The position numbers and the translations under genes are program-made. A stretch of DNA of 64,000 nt from Fusobacterium sp. SYSU M8D902 (GTDB taxonomy: Bacteria > Fusobacteriota > Fusobacteriia > Fusobacteriales > Fusobacteriaceae): NCBI RefSeq assembly GCF_040199715.1, contig NZ_JBEFNA010000001.1:1-64000 (forward strand), written 5' to 3'. Below the pieces are notes generated by a model. That model worked only from the letters and a program-made list of their open reading frames with translations, made no database searches and was not told the origin of the DNA. This document shows, one piece after another, positions 8,552 through 17,101 of this stretch; the stretch's first letter is position 1, and the number at the start of each line of letters is the position of its first letter.

Positions 8552-9862
8552 TTATAATATAAACTTATCTAAATTCTCCTCGTTCTCCTCTTTTTTAAAG
8601 ATTTTTTTAATATAGTTTATATCAATATTTATTTTTTTGCTCTCTTCATATGGAGCTTCAAACATAACCTCTCTCAATAGCTCTTCAATTACAGCCGACA
8701 ATCTTCTAGCACCAATATTTTCAACTTTTTCATTTTGAGTTGCAGTTATCTCAGCTATCTTTTCAATAGCCCCCTTTGTAAAGTTAAGCTCCACATTATC
8801 CACAGCTAACATAGCTTTATATTGATCCAAAAGATTGTATTCTACTTCAGTAAGAATTTTAATAAAATCCTCTTTTTCAAGATTTTTTAACTTTATTTTA
8901 ATTGGAAATCTTCCCTGTAATTCTGGCATCAAATCTGAAGGTGAGCTCTGTGAAAATGCTCCAGCAGCAATAAATAGAATGTGGTCAGTTTTAACAGGTC
9001 CAAATTTAGTCATAACAGTACTACCTTCAACTATTGGAAGTATATCTCTTTGTACACCTTGTCTAGAGACATCTCCCTTTCCACCACCCTCTCTTTCAGT
9101 GATTTTATCTATCTCATCAATAAATATAATTCCATTATTTTCAACATTTTCAATAACCTCATTATTTAAAGATTCAAGATCAATTTTTTTCTCAACCTCT
9201 TCATCTAAAAGTATAGAGATTGCATTTTTTACTGTAGTAGTAAATTTTTTAGACTTATTGGGAAGTGAAGACATCATCTGATCCAAAAAGCCACCAATAT
9301 CCTCTCCTCCACCTGCAACAACCTCAATAATAGGTATATCATTATCTTTTTTAGGTCTATCTATCTCAATTTCAGTATCATCATACTTACCTTCAATAAT
9401 ATCCTTAACAATTTTCTCTTTTTCAGTGTCATTTAAGGTATTATAAGGTTTTAATAGTTTGGCAATTTTTTCAACAGCTATTTGAAAAGATTGCTCTCTT
9501 AAAGAGTTAAATTTATCCTCTTTCATCTTTCTGTATGTAAGAGCAACTAAATCTTTTATTATACTTTCAACATCTTTTCCCACATATCCAACTTCAGTGT
9601 ATTTTGTAGCCTCCACCTTTAAAAATGGAGCATTGGCAATCTTAGCTATTCTTCTAGCTATCTCAGTTTTTCCAACACCTGTAGAACCTATAAGTATGAT
9701 GTTTTTGGGTGTAATCTCTTTTCTTAAGTTTTCATCTTCTATCATCTTTCTTCTATCTCTATTTCTCAATGAAATAGCCACATTTTTTTTAGCTTCATCT
9801 TGTGAAATTATATATTTATTTAATTCCTCTAAGATTTTTTTAGGTGTAAGTTCTTTATTCAT
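8552..9862 (-). CDS. hslU: ATP-dependent protease ATPase subunit HslU
   Basis: A 436-residue AAA+ unfoldase of the Clp/Hsp100 family. The Walker A is GSTGVGKT (residues 59-66), the Walker B IIFIDEIDKI (about 245), and the sensor-2 region GARRLSAVIEELL (about 385). An insertion (I domain, roughly 110-230) separates HslU from ClpX. HslU normally feeds proteins to the HslV peptidase, but no hslV lies beside it here; yigZ is the upstream neighbour. The protein ends KEENEENLDKFIL, slightly extended compared with the usual EDLSRFIL-type tail. Confidence 0.95.
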   Translation of the reverse strand: MNKELTPKKILEELNKYIISQDEAKKNVAISLRNRDRRKMIEDENLRKEITPKNIILIGSTGVGKTEIARRIAKIANAPFLKVEATKYTEVGYVGKDVESIIKDLVALTYRKMKEDKFNSLREQSFQIAVEKIAKLLKPYNTLNDTEKEKIVKDIIEGKYDDTEIEIDRPKKDNDIPIIEVVAGGGEDIGGFLDQMMSSLPNKSKKFTTTVKNAISILLDEEVEKKIDLESLNNEVIENVENNGIIFIDEIDKITEREGGGKGDVSRQGVQRDILPIVEGSTVMTKFGPVKTDHILFIAAGAFSQSSPSDLMPELQGRFPIKIKLKNLEKEDFIKILTEVEYNLLDQYKAMLAVDNVELNFTKGAIEKIAEITATQNEKVENIGARRLSAVIEELLREVMFEAPYEESKKINIDINYIKKIFKKEENEENLDKFIL

Positions 9863-9881
9863 TCCCTATATCTCCTCTATT

Positions 9882-10460
9882 TTATAAATCTATTATCATA
9901 ATATCTCTTAAAGCTTGTAAATTTTCAAATGTAGGTGTATCTATTCTAACTTTATAGGTTACTCTGTCATTGTACCCCTTATCAAGATACTCACCATTTC
10001 CATTATTAACTATGCTCTCTACCTCTCCAATTTTTTCATAATTGAAGTCTAGAAGATAGATTTTTCTCTCAACATACTCCTCTATTCCAGCTTCTTGTAT
10101 AGCAAGTTTAGCTGTTTTAGCATAATTTCTAACCAAGCCACCAGCTCCCAACTTGATCCCTCCAAAATATCTAGTAGCAACAACAGCAAGATTAGTAACT
10201 TCCATATAGTTGATGATATCTCCCATAGGTTTCCCAGCAGTACCACTAGGCTCTCCATCATCATCTGTTTTAAAATACTCTTGACCATTATCTATAACTT
10301 TGTATGCTGAGCAATTATGAGTAGCATCTAAATGCTTTAATTTTATAGATTGAATAAATTGCTCCGCTTCAATCTTACTTCCAACAGGCTTAACATAACC
10401 AATAAACCTCGATTTTCTCTCTTCAAATTCAATAACATACTCTCTTGCAACACTTTTCAT
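9882..10460 (-). CDS. yigZ: YigZ/IMPACT family protein
   Basis: A 192-residue protein. The N-terminal UPF0029/IMPACT domain (about 1-115) contains the signature DDDGEPSGTAGKPM and ATRYFGGIKLGAGGLVRNYA; the C-terminal part is the DUF1949 ferredoxin-like domain. Family members are linked to nucleic-acid or ribosome-related regulation in bacteria, without a settled reaction. It sits in a compact run with hslU (19 bases downstream) and the M50 gene (12 bases upstream). Confidence 0.93.
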   Translation of the reverse strand: MKSVAREYVIEFEERKSRFIGYVKPVGSKIEAEQFIQSIKLKHLDATHNCSAYKVIDNGQEYFKTDDDGEPSGTAGKPMGDIINYMEVTNLAVVATRYFGGIKLGAGGLVRNYAKTAKLAIQEAGIEEYVERKIYLLDFNYEKIGEVESIVNNGNGEYLDKGYNDRVTYKVRIDTPTFENLQALRDIMIIDL

Positions 10461-10472
10461 AAACTCTCTCCA

Positions 10473-11207
10473 TTAAATAACTTTATATAAAAATTCAACT
10501 ATAAATTGATAAGTTGGTATAATAAAATTATACAAAATTCCTGTCCAACTCAAAATCATAATAATAAATATACCATATCTATCCATATGAAATACACTCT
10601 CTCTTAAACTCTCACTACCAATAGAGGCAACCACCCTAGATCCATCTAATGGAGGTATAGGTATTAGATTAAATACAGCAAGTAAAATATTTAACTTAAC
10701 CATATATATTACAGCCACTACTAAGTGCCATGATAAAAGAAATTCATACATATATTTAATCATAAAAATTCCTATAAAGGCAAGTAAAATATTTGCCGAC
10801 ACACCAGCTATTGCCACTAAAAACTCCCCAACTCTACCATATTTTAGTCTATAGTAATTTATTGGAACAGGCTTAGCCCAACCAAATACAAAAGATGACC
10901 CTGCTAAAATCGAGAGTATAGGGAAGAGTGTTCCTAGGGGATCTAGGTGTTTAAGCGGATTTAAACTGAGTCTTCCATAGATTTTTGCAGTGTTATCTCC
11001 ACAGAGATAAGCTACAAAACCATGTGCTAATTCATGGATTAGCAAAGATATCAATAAAAGAGCTATATTTATAAAAATAGAGGGATCAAATAGAAGAGTT
11101 TTACCAAAAGTTAGTAAAAAATATATAAGTATAACTCCTAAAATTAATTTTGTTGAATTTGGCATATCTCTATTGAGATATTTTAGTTCTTTTAAAAATT
11201 TTTTCAT
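10473..11207 (-). CDS. Site-2 protease family (M50) membrane metalloprotease
   Basis: A 244-residue membrane protein with five or six helices. The zinc-binding HELAH is at residues 58-62, the NPLKHLDPLGT segment follows, and the third ligand lies in PIPPLDGSRV near residue 180. These are marks of the short rhomboid-like M50B group (YwhC type), which cut peptides inside the membrane. The substrate is unknown. The start overlaps the end of comEC by 38 bases, indicating co-transcription; the ribosome site (AAAGGA) is about 12 bases away and weak. Confidence 0.88.
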   Translation of the reverse strand: MKKFLKELKYLNRDMPNSTKLILGVILIYFLLTFGKTLLFDPSIFINIALLLISLLIHELAHGFVAYLCGDNTAKIYGRLSLNPLKHLDPLGTLFPILSILAGSSFVFGWAKPVPINYYRLKYGRVGEFLVAIAGVSANILLAFIGIFMIKYMYEFLLSWHLVVAVIYMVKLNILLAVFNLIPIPPLDGSRVVASIGSESLRESVFHMDRYGIFIIMILSWTGILYNFIIPTYQFIVEFLYKVI

Positions 11208-12519
11208 TTTTTGTAGAATCCTTTCTAAATTTGAGTATAAACACTATTACTAAGAAAATAGGATAGAATAGTGTTAGGAAAATACTATCATCTTTATACT
11301 CTATGCTCATCAATGGAATTGAGTAAAATAGATTTACTGCTCTAGAAAATATATAATATGCAAAGTTTAAAAGGGGAACTATTAGAGATCCTAGATATAT
11401 ATTTTCTAGAAGTAGAGCTATAAAAGATAGTGAAATTACTATACTTCCAATTGGAAGTACAAATATGTTTGAAATAAATGATAAAACCTGTATCACACCA
11501 AAATTTTTTATTAAAAGTGGAGTGAGAAACAGTTGTATACTTAAGGTTAAAATTATACCCTCTATAAACTTAGACTTACCTTTATAGATTTTAGTTTTAA
11601 TCCAAGGAAAAAATCCTACAATAGCCAAAACTGCTCCATAAGAAAGTTGAAATGAGATACTGAATATAGAAGCAGGATTGATTATTAGGAATATGACATA
11701 ACTAAATACTAAAGATTTAGCTAGTTCAGTATTTTCATTAAAAATCTTACCTAAGAGGTAGATAGCTCCCATAATATATGCTCTATTGAGTGAAGGAGAA
11801 TGCTGTACTCCAAGATAATAGATAGTTAATAAAACTAAGAGTAGCATATTTCTCTCTCTTTTTTTTAAGGGTAATTTTAAAGAGAGTAAAAAGGAGAAGA
11901 GAGAGATAACAAGGGTAATATGAAAACCAGATAGAGCCATCAGGTGTGAGATTCCTATATAGTTAAATTTAGCTCTCATCTCCCTTGAAAGTCTATAATT
12001 CTCTCCTAAAATAACAGCTTGAAACATCCGTCTAAAATCATAATCAAAATTTTTTAATAATGAGTTACTTCTCTCTTGAAAATACTGCTGAACTTTATTG
12101 GGAACAACAGATTCTAATTTTAATACATCTACCTCATAATATAGATTATTGTATTTTTTAGAGATATTTTTAACTTCAGCAACTACTAGGTACTCTCCTT
12201 CCTTGCAGTTGGATAGAGAGAGATAGGAGTTCTTTAGTGGATACCGTGTATCTATCTTCTCAATTTTACTGACAGCACCGTAATTAAAAACTTGAAACTC
12301 TTTGATATCTCCCATTTTAATAGAGTGGTCAAAGATAAAAATAGCTCTCAATAAAAATAAAAATGGGAGTAATATTAGAAATATATTTTTATTGCTATTG
12401 AAGATATAGAGTCCAACTATAAAAATGGAGCTCAATATGATACAGAGATTAAATGGTAAAAACATAAAACCAAATAATATAAGAGAAATCTCAAAAGCTA
12501 TAATATATATAATTTCCAT
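11170..12519 (-). CDS. ComEC/Rec2-related competence membrane protein (short form)
   Basis: A 449-residue polytopic membrane protein. The N-terminal half has membrane helices and a DUF4131-like OB region. The central competence domain carries the family signature LGENYRLSREMRAKFNYIG and LMALSGFHITLV around residues 165-205. In full ComEC a C-terminal metallo-beta-lactamase domain follows; here the protein stops after the membrane domain. ComEC forms the inner-membrane channel for single-stranded DNA during transformation. Whether this short form supports uptake cannot be judged from the window. Confidence 0.85.
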   Translation of the reverse strand: MEIIYIIAFEISLILFGFMFLPFNLCIILSSIFIVGLYIFNSNKNIFLILLPFLFLLRAIFIFDHSIKMGDIKEFQVFNYGAVSKIEKIDTRYPLKNSYLSLSNCKEGEYLVVAEVKNISKKYNNLYYEVDVLKLESVVPNKVQQYFQERSNSLLKNFDYDFRRMFQAVILGENYRLSREMRAKFNYIGISHLMALSGFHITLVISLFSFLLSLKLPLKKRERNMLLLVLLTIYYLGVQHSPSLNRAYIMGAIYLLGKIFNENTELAKSLVFSYVIFLIINPASIFSISFQLSYGAVLAIVGFFPWIKTKIYKGKSKFIEGIILTLSIQLFLTPLLIKNFGVIQVLSFISNIFVLPIGSIVISLSFIALLLENIYLGSLIVPLLNFAYYIFSRAVNLFYSIPLMSIEYKDDSIFLTLFYPIFLVIVFILKFRKDSTKNEKIFKRTKISQ

Positions 12520-12536
12520 AATATCCTCCCATTGTA

Positions 12537-13859
12537 CTACTCTTTATACCTATAATAAAAGAAAAATGAGATTAAAAATGATATAGATGAAACAATGGCT
12601 GTCAAGTAGATACCTGATTTTTCAACACCTTTTGGAGCTGTAGTTATAGCAGATAAAATATCTCCATTCCCAGCTACCAATATAATTGGAAGAATAAGAA
12701 TAGATATCATAAATGCCATTTTTAAGAAAAATCCCTGTATACCAAAACAAACACCCTCAATTCTATTTCCACTCTCTTCACTAATTCTATTTCCGATCTC
12801 ACTCAACATTGCCGGTGGAAAGATAAAAGCTGCTCCAGCTACTGGTATACCAATCAAAGTGAAAAGAGGATACCCAAATGAAACAGGAACCAGCTTACCT
12901 AATTGAGAAAGTAAGAGAGTAAAAATAATTAATAAACTTAAGCAGATTAACATTATCTTTCTATATCCATATTTTTTAGAAAGTTTATTTGTAGGATAGA
13001 AGCAAAGAGCTGACATTCCAAAAAGAAGTGCTGAAGCAATTGTGATAGCTCCCTTTCCCAAGCCCATAATATCCTCTATAAAATAGTTCATAATAGCTCT
13101 CAAATTATTGAACCCTATAAAGAAGAAGAGTAATCCAAATAGATAATTGATAAAATCTTTATTCTTGAAAACTGTACTCATAGTATCTTTAAAGTTTGCC
13201 TGTGAAGTCAAGCCTAAAGAGTATTTTTTTTCAGGAACAAGAAAGACTGTTATAAGTCCACCTACAATTACAAGAGCACATAGAGAGATAACCATACCCC
13301 TTATTCCAACCAGTGTATCTCCTCTTCCTAAAGTTTTAATTAAAGCTCCAGGAATTATCATAGCCACAGCTGTATAGATCAATCTAAAAATAGATTGCCA
13401 AGTGGAAAGATTCAACCTTTCCTCAGTTGTCTGTCCAATCTCAGGAATAAGAGAGTTGTAAGGAGCACCAACTATTGTATAAAATGTAAAGAAAAGTGAC
13501 CCAACTCCAGCCAAATAAAAAAATGCTAATTTCTCATTATTCATAGGTGGATAGAAAAAAGCAACTGTAAATATAGCTAGTGGAATGATACCAATAGCTA
13601 TAAAAGGAATTCTTCTCCCCCATCTAGTATTCACTTTGTCAGATAAAAATCCTACAAGTGGATCTGTAACCATATCAACTACTCTAGATATAACTAGAGC
13701 CATTGAGATAAAAAGTGGTGCCATAACAGGCTTTAATCCAGATGATTCAGGTGGTAGATAAAAATAGAGTATCCATTGAGCAAATATCTGATCAACAATG
13801 GCATAACTAACCCCTAAACCATAAAATATCTGTATATTCGTTGGTAATCTTCTACTCAT
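12537..13859 (-). CDS. GPH-family (MelB-like) sugar:cation symporter
   Basis: A 440-residue transporter with twelve predicted helices. It has GPH family marks: DMVTDPLVGFLSDKVNTRWGRRIPFI around residues 60-87 in loop 2-3 (the Asp residues bind the cation in MelB) and the GAPYNSLIPEI segment. It probably takes up a sugar or glycoside with H+ or Na+. No metabolic gene is adjacent, so the substrate is open. Its start overlaps the tmcAL stop by a few bases. Confidence 0.88.
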   Translation of the reverse strand: MSRRLPTNIQIFYGLGVSYAIVDQIFAQWILYFYLPPESSGLKPVMAPLFISMALVISRVVDMVTDPLVGFLSDKVNTRWGRRIPFIAIGIIPLAIFTVAFFYPPMNNEKLAFFYLAGVGSLFFTFYTIVGAPYNSLIPEIGQTTEERLNLSTWQSIFRLIYTAVAMIIPGALIKTLGRGDTLVGIRGMVISLCALVIVGGLITVFLVPEKKYSLGLTSQANFKDTMSTVFKNKDFINYLFGLLFFFIGFNNLRAIMNYFIEDIMGLGKGAITIASALLFGMSALCFYPTNKLSKKYGYRKIMLICLSLLIIFTLLLSQLGKLVPVSFGYPLFTLIGIPVAGAAFIFPPAMLSEIGNRISEESGNRIEGVCFGIQGFFLKMAFMISILILPIILVAGNGDILSAITTAPKGVEKSGIYLTAIVSSISFLISFFFYYRYKE

Positions 13860-15030
13860 TAATAATATCCTCCCTGTATATTATTGGTATTTTATACTCT
13901 TGATAACTATTGATTAATCTATAAAGCTTAGAACAATTTTCATTAAATTCAATCAATGAACAAACTTCCTCGGAAAAAGTTTCATTCATCTTTTTATATG
14001 AAGTTATAATTTTTTTATTATTGATCCCCTTTAAGAAGTTTAGATACTCACGCCCTCTATTGTTAAAACCTAAAATTTTAACATAGGGAATCTCTTTTTT
14101 TACCTGTTCAGTAATTTTGCAAGTAAGTCCCAACAAGATGTGCATTAATACTCTCTGTGTTCTTCCCAAAGTATACCTTTTATTAGTGATGTTTTTAAAA
14201 AAATCCTCATAATTTTCAAACTTCAGAGCATTTTCGTAGAGTCTATTTTCAAATCCAATCTCCAAATCCTGTATCTCAGATAGATTTCTATAATTTTTAA
14301 TAAGTTCATATCTAATAAGAGGATAGAATCTCTCTATTGAGGTAAAATTTACATACTCTTTTAAAATATTAAAACTCTCTGGAGTCACTATATTTTGAAA
14401 ATCTTGTTGATTTCTAATAGAGTCTCTAATCTTTGTAGCACTAGCAAAATTTCCAATGATATTTGTATCATGATACCCTACTTTCTCTCTCTTAAGGGTC
14501 TTTGGAACAATTTTACTCTGCCAGTAATTTATAGCTTTAATATACTCTAAGCCGAGAATATCATTTGAATTTAGCTCTTTTTCTCCAAGTATCTCTCTCA
14601 TAGTTAGACTGTGTGCAGTAGGATAGGATAACCCCTCTTTCAATCTCTTTTTTAAATTTGCTTTAAAAACATCGCTCTCTTGAAGAGTTGATATTCTCTT
14701 TAAATCTTCAATATCTCCTGACTCAGAACCAAAAAATAATGAGTCACACTGCAGTTCTTCTAAAATACCAACAGCTCCCTTAGCAAAAATTTCAGCACTT
14801 TGAGAAGAGTAAAAAACAGGTAATTCAACTACCATATCCACTCCATTTGCTAAAGCCATCTTAGTTTTAGTCCATTTGTCAATTATAGAGGGTTCACCTC
14901 TTTGTACAAAATCTCCACTCATAATAGCTATTATAATATTTTGAGGATCTGTTTCACGAGCTTTTTGTAAATGATACTTATGTCCGTTGTGAAAAGGATT
15001 GTATTCCACTATTATTCCTGTGGCTTTCAT
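13852..15030 (-). CDS. tmcAL: tRNA(Met) cytidine acetate ligase
   Basis: A 392-residue protein of the YlbM/TmcAL family. The nucleotidyltransferase HxGH-type motif is in GIIVEYNPFHNGHKYHL at the N-terminus, with SGDFVQRGEPSI following near residue 42. The known Bacillus enzyme activates acetate with ATP and acetylates C34 of elongator tRNA(Met). An upstream in-frame ATG at 15045 exists, but AAAGGAG lies between it and the ATG at 15028-15030, so the latter is the start. It leads the minus-strand run that continues to hslU. Confidence 0.93.
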   Translation of the reverse strand: MKATGIIVEYNPFHNGHKYHLQKARETDPQNIIIAIMSGDFVQRGEPSIIDKWTKTKMALANGVDMVVELPVFYSSQSAEIFAKGAVGILEELQCDSLFFGSESGDIEDLKRISTLQESDVFKANLKKRLKEGLSYPTAHSLTMREILGEKELNSNDILGLEYIKAINYWQSKIVPKTLKREKVGYHDTNIIGNFASATKIRDSIRNQQDFQNIVTPESFNILKEYVNFTSIERFYPLIRYELIKNYRNLSEIQDLEIGFENRLYENALKFENYEDFFKNITNKRYTLGRTQRVLMHILLGLTCKITEQVKKEIPYVKILGFNNRGREYLNFLKGINNKKIITSYKKMNETFSEEVCSLIEFNENCSKLYRLINSYQEYKIPIIYREDIINE

Positions 15031-15045
15031 CTTTTCTCCTTTCAT

Positions 15046-15397
15046 TATTTTTGTTTATATTATATCATATTTTCCCAAAATAAAAAGAATTAAGAGTGCA
15101 TGAAATTATATTTAATCTAATATTAGAGAAGGAATTATACAGTGGGGTGTTATATTGTCTTTTAGAAAGTAAAATGGTAGAATATGAAAAAAGTAAAATG
15201 AGTATAGTAATTCAAGGAGTATAAAGTAAGACCAGTATAAGCCTATGAGGAGAGTATTTTAAGTTATTCTACTTAAAATAGAGTACTTGCTCAAATGAGA
15301 AATAAAAGAAATATCAGTTATAAAATAAAATAGGGAATTTCTTTATAGTATGATATAATAAATATTATATATTTAAGGAAAGGAGAGTAATATAACT
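15046..15397. other. Intergenic region with one inverted repeat
   Basis: About 350 bases of AT-rich sequence between divergent tmcAL and the ATPase gene. The only clear structure is a perfect 10-bp inverted repeat, TATTTTAAGT (15255-15264) and ACTTAAAATA (15271-15280), with a 6-base loop. A TATAAT box lies at about 15355-15360, and an AAAGGAGAG ribosome site precedes the next gene. No intact short gene was seen. Confidence 0.4.
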
Positions 15398-17035
15398 ATG
15401 AAAAAAGTACCTATTGCAGTAGAGGACTTTAAAGAAATTATAGAACAAGATTATTACTATGTTGATAAGACAAAGTTTATAGAAGATATATTAAATGATG
15501 GAGCAAAGGTAAAGCTATTTTGTCGTCCTAGAAGATTTGGAAAGACTCTTAATATGTCTACTCTGAAATATTTTTTTGATGTAAAAAATAAAGATGAAAA
15601 CAGAAAACTATTTAATGACTTATATATAGAAAACTCTCCATTGATAGATGAACAAGGAAAATATCCTGTAATATTTCTTAGCTTGAAAGGAATAACTGCT
15701 TCTACTTGGGAAGGAGCAGTTAAAAATATACGAGATAAAATATTCAAGTTATATAATGAGTATGATGGAAAAATTAATCACATATTAACAGAAAATGAAA
15801 ATAAAATATTTAATAAATTTGCGGGGAAAGAAAGTGATGAAGAAGAGTTAAAAACTTCTCTATCTTTTTTAACTTCTTTACTATATAAGAACTATAATCA
15901 AAAAGTAGTTGTATTAATAGATGAGTATGATTCTCCTATTATGAATGCCTATGAAAAGGGATACTATGATGAAATGAGAGATTTCTTAAAAGCTTTTTAT
16001 GGGGATGTCCTTAAAACTAATGAGTATTTACAAATGGGAGTTCTTACTGGAATAATAAGAGTAGCTCAAGCAGGAATATTCTCTGATTTAAATAACTTTA
16101 TTAGTTATACGACTTTAAATGATGAATATAGTGATAGTTTTGGATTAGTAGAAGATGAAGTAAAAGCTATGTTAGATTATTATAAGATAGGCTATGAAAT
16201 GTTAGAAGTAAAGAAATGGTATGATGGGTATAGTTTTGGTAAAGATGATATATACAATCCTTGGAGTATATTAAACTTTGTACAGTTTAAAGTGTTAAAA
16301 TCATATTGGATAAATACAAGCTCTAACTTTATGATAAGAGAGCTTTTAGAACATACTGGAGAAGAGGGATTGAAAACTCTTGAAAAGATTTTTAATCAAG
16401 AAGAGATAGCAGTAAGAATAACTGAAAATGTAAGATTTGGAAATAACCTATCAGCAAGTGAAGTATGGGAACTTATGCTATATTCTGGTTATCTAACTAT
16501 AAATGGTAGATTAGAAGATGGAAGGTATTTAGTAAGAATACCAAATATGGAGATTATGAACTTCTTCAAGGATGAGTTTTTAACTATTGTATTTGGAAAT
16601 TATGATAAAGTAGATAGATTAAGAGATGCTTTAAGAGATAAAAATATAGAGCAGTTGAATAAATCAATAGAGGAATTAGTTTTATATACAATGAGTTCAC
16701 ATGATATAACAAAATATTATGAAAATCCATATCATATGTTACTACTTGGATTTTTCTATGCTTTAGATGGTTACTATCTCCCTAAATCAAATATGGAAGC
16801 AGGATATGGTAGAGCAGATATAATACTATTTCCAAAAGATAAGACAAAAGCAGGATATGTCTTGGAGTTAAAAAGAGCTTATACTAAAAAGCCAGAGAAA
16901 GAAGTGGAAAAAGCTTTACAACAGATAGATGAGAATAAATACTATATAGAGTTGGAAAGATACGGAGCAAAAGAAATAATTAAGTTGGGTTATGTCTTTG
17001 ATGGAAAGAAAGTAATAGCTAGTTATGTTCAATAA
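15398..17035 (+). CDS. AAA-ATPase-like / PD-(D/E)XK nuclease domain protein
   Basis: A 545-residue protein of a family common in multiple copies in Bacteroidetes and fusobacteria. The N-terminus VEDFKEIIEQDYYYVDKT leads to a Walker A-like loop CRPRRFGKT (about residues 45-53) and a Walker B IDEYDSPI (about 173). The C-terminal PD-(D/E)XK-like domain shows GYGRADIILFPKD followed by GYVLELKRA (about residues 468-495), the D...ExK catalytic pattern. The cellular role is not established; its isolated, strand-switched position suggests independent acquisition. Confidence 0.85.
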   Translation: MKKVPIAVEDFKEIIEQDYYYVDKTKFIEDILNDGAKVKLFCRPRRFGKTLNMSTLKYFFDVKNKDENRKLFNDLYIENSPLIDEQGKYPVIFLSLKGITASTWEGAVKNIRDKIFKLYNEYDGKINHILTENENKIFNKFAGKESDEEELKTSLSFLTSLLYKNYNQKVVVLIDEYDSPIMNAYEKGYYDEMRDFLKAFYGDVLKTNEYLQMGVLTGIIRVAQAGIFSDLNNFISYTTLNDEYSDSFGLVEDEVKAMLDYYKIGYEMLEVKKWYDGYSFGKDDIYNPWSILNFVQFKVLKSYWINTSSNFMIRELLEHTGEEGLKTLEKIFNQEEIAVRITENVRFGNNLSASEVWELMLYSGYLTINGRLEDGRYLVRIPNMEIMNFFKDEFLTIVFGNYDKVDRLRDALRDKNIEQLNKSIEELVLYTMSSHDITKYYENPYHMLLLGFFYALDGYYLPKSNMEAGYGRADIILFPKDKTKAGYVLELKRAYTKKPEKEVEKALQQIDENKYYIELERYGAKEIIKLGYVFDGKKVIASYVQ

Positions 17036-17064
17036 GATAGGAAAATGTCAAAATAAGAGTTATA

Positions 17065-17094
17065 AAAAAACATAGCTAAAATGCTATGTTTTTT
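17065..17094. terminator. Bidirectional terminator
   Basis: A perfect 12-bp stem, AAAAAACATAGC (17065-17076) with GCTATGTTTTTT (17083-17094), lies between the converging ATPase gene and the binding-protein gene. It has A and T tracts on the two sides so it can work in both directions. Confidence 0.88.
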
Positions 17095-17101
17095 ATTTTC
17101 C

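Noticed and set aside
8835-9281. 148-residue plus-strand frame opposite hslU
   Set aside because: Antisense shadow of hslU; low-complexity Ser/Ile-rich composition and no ribosome site.
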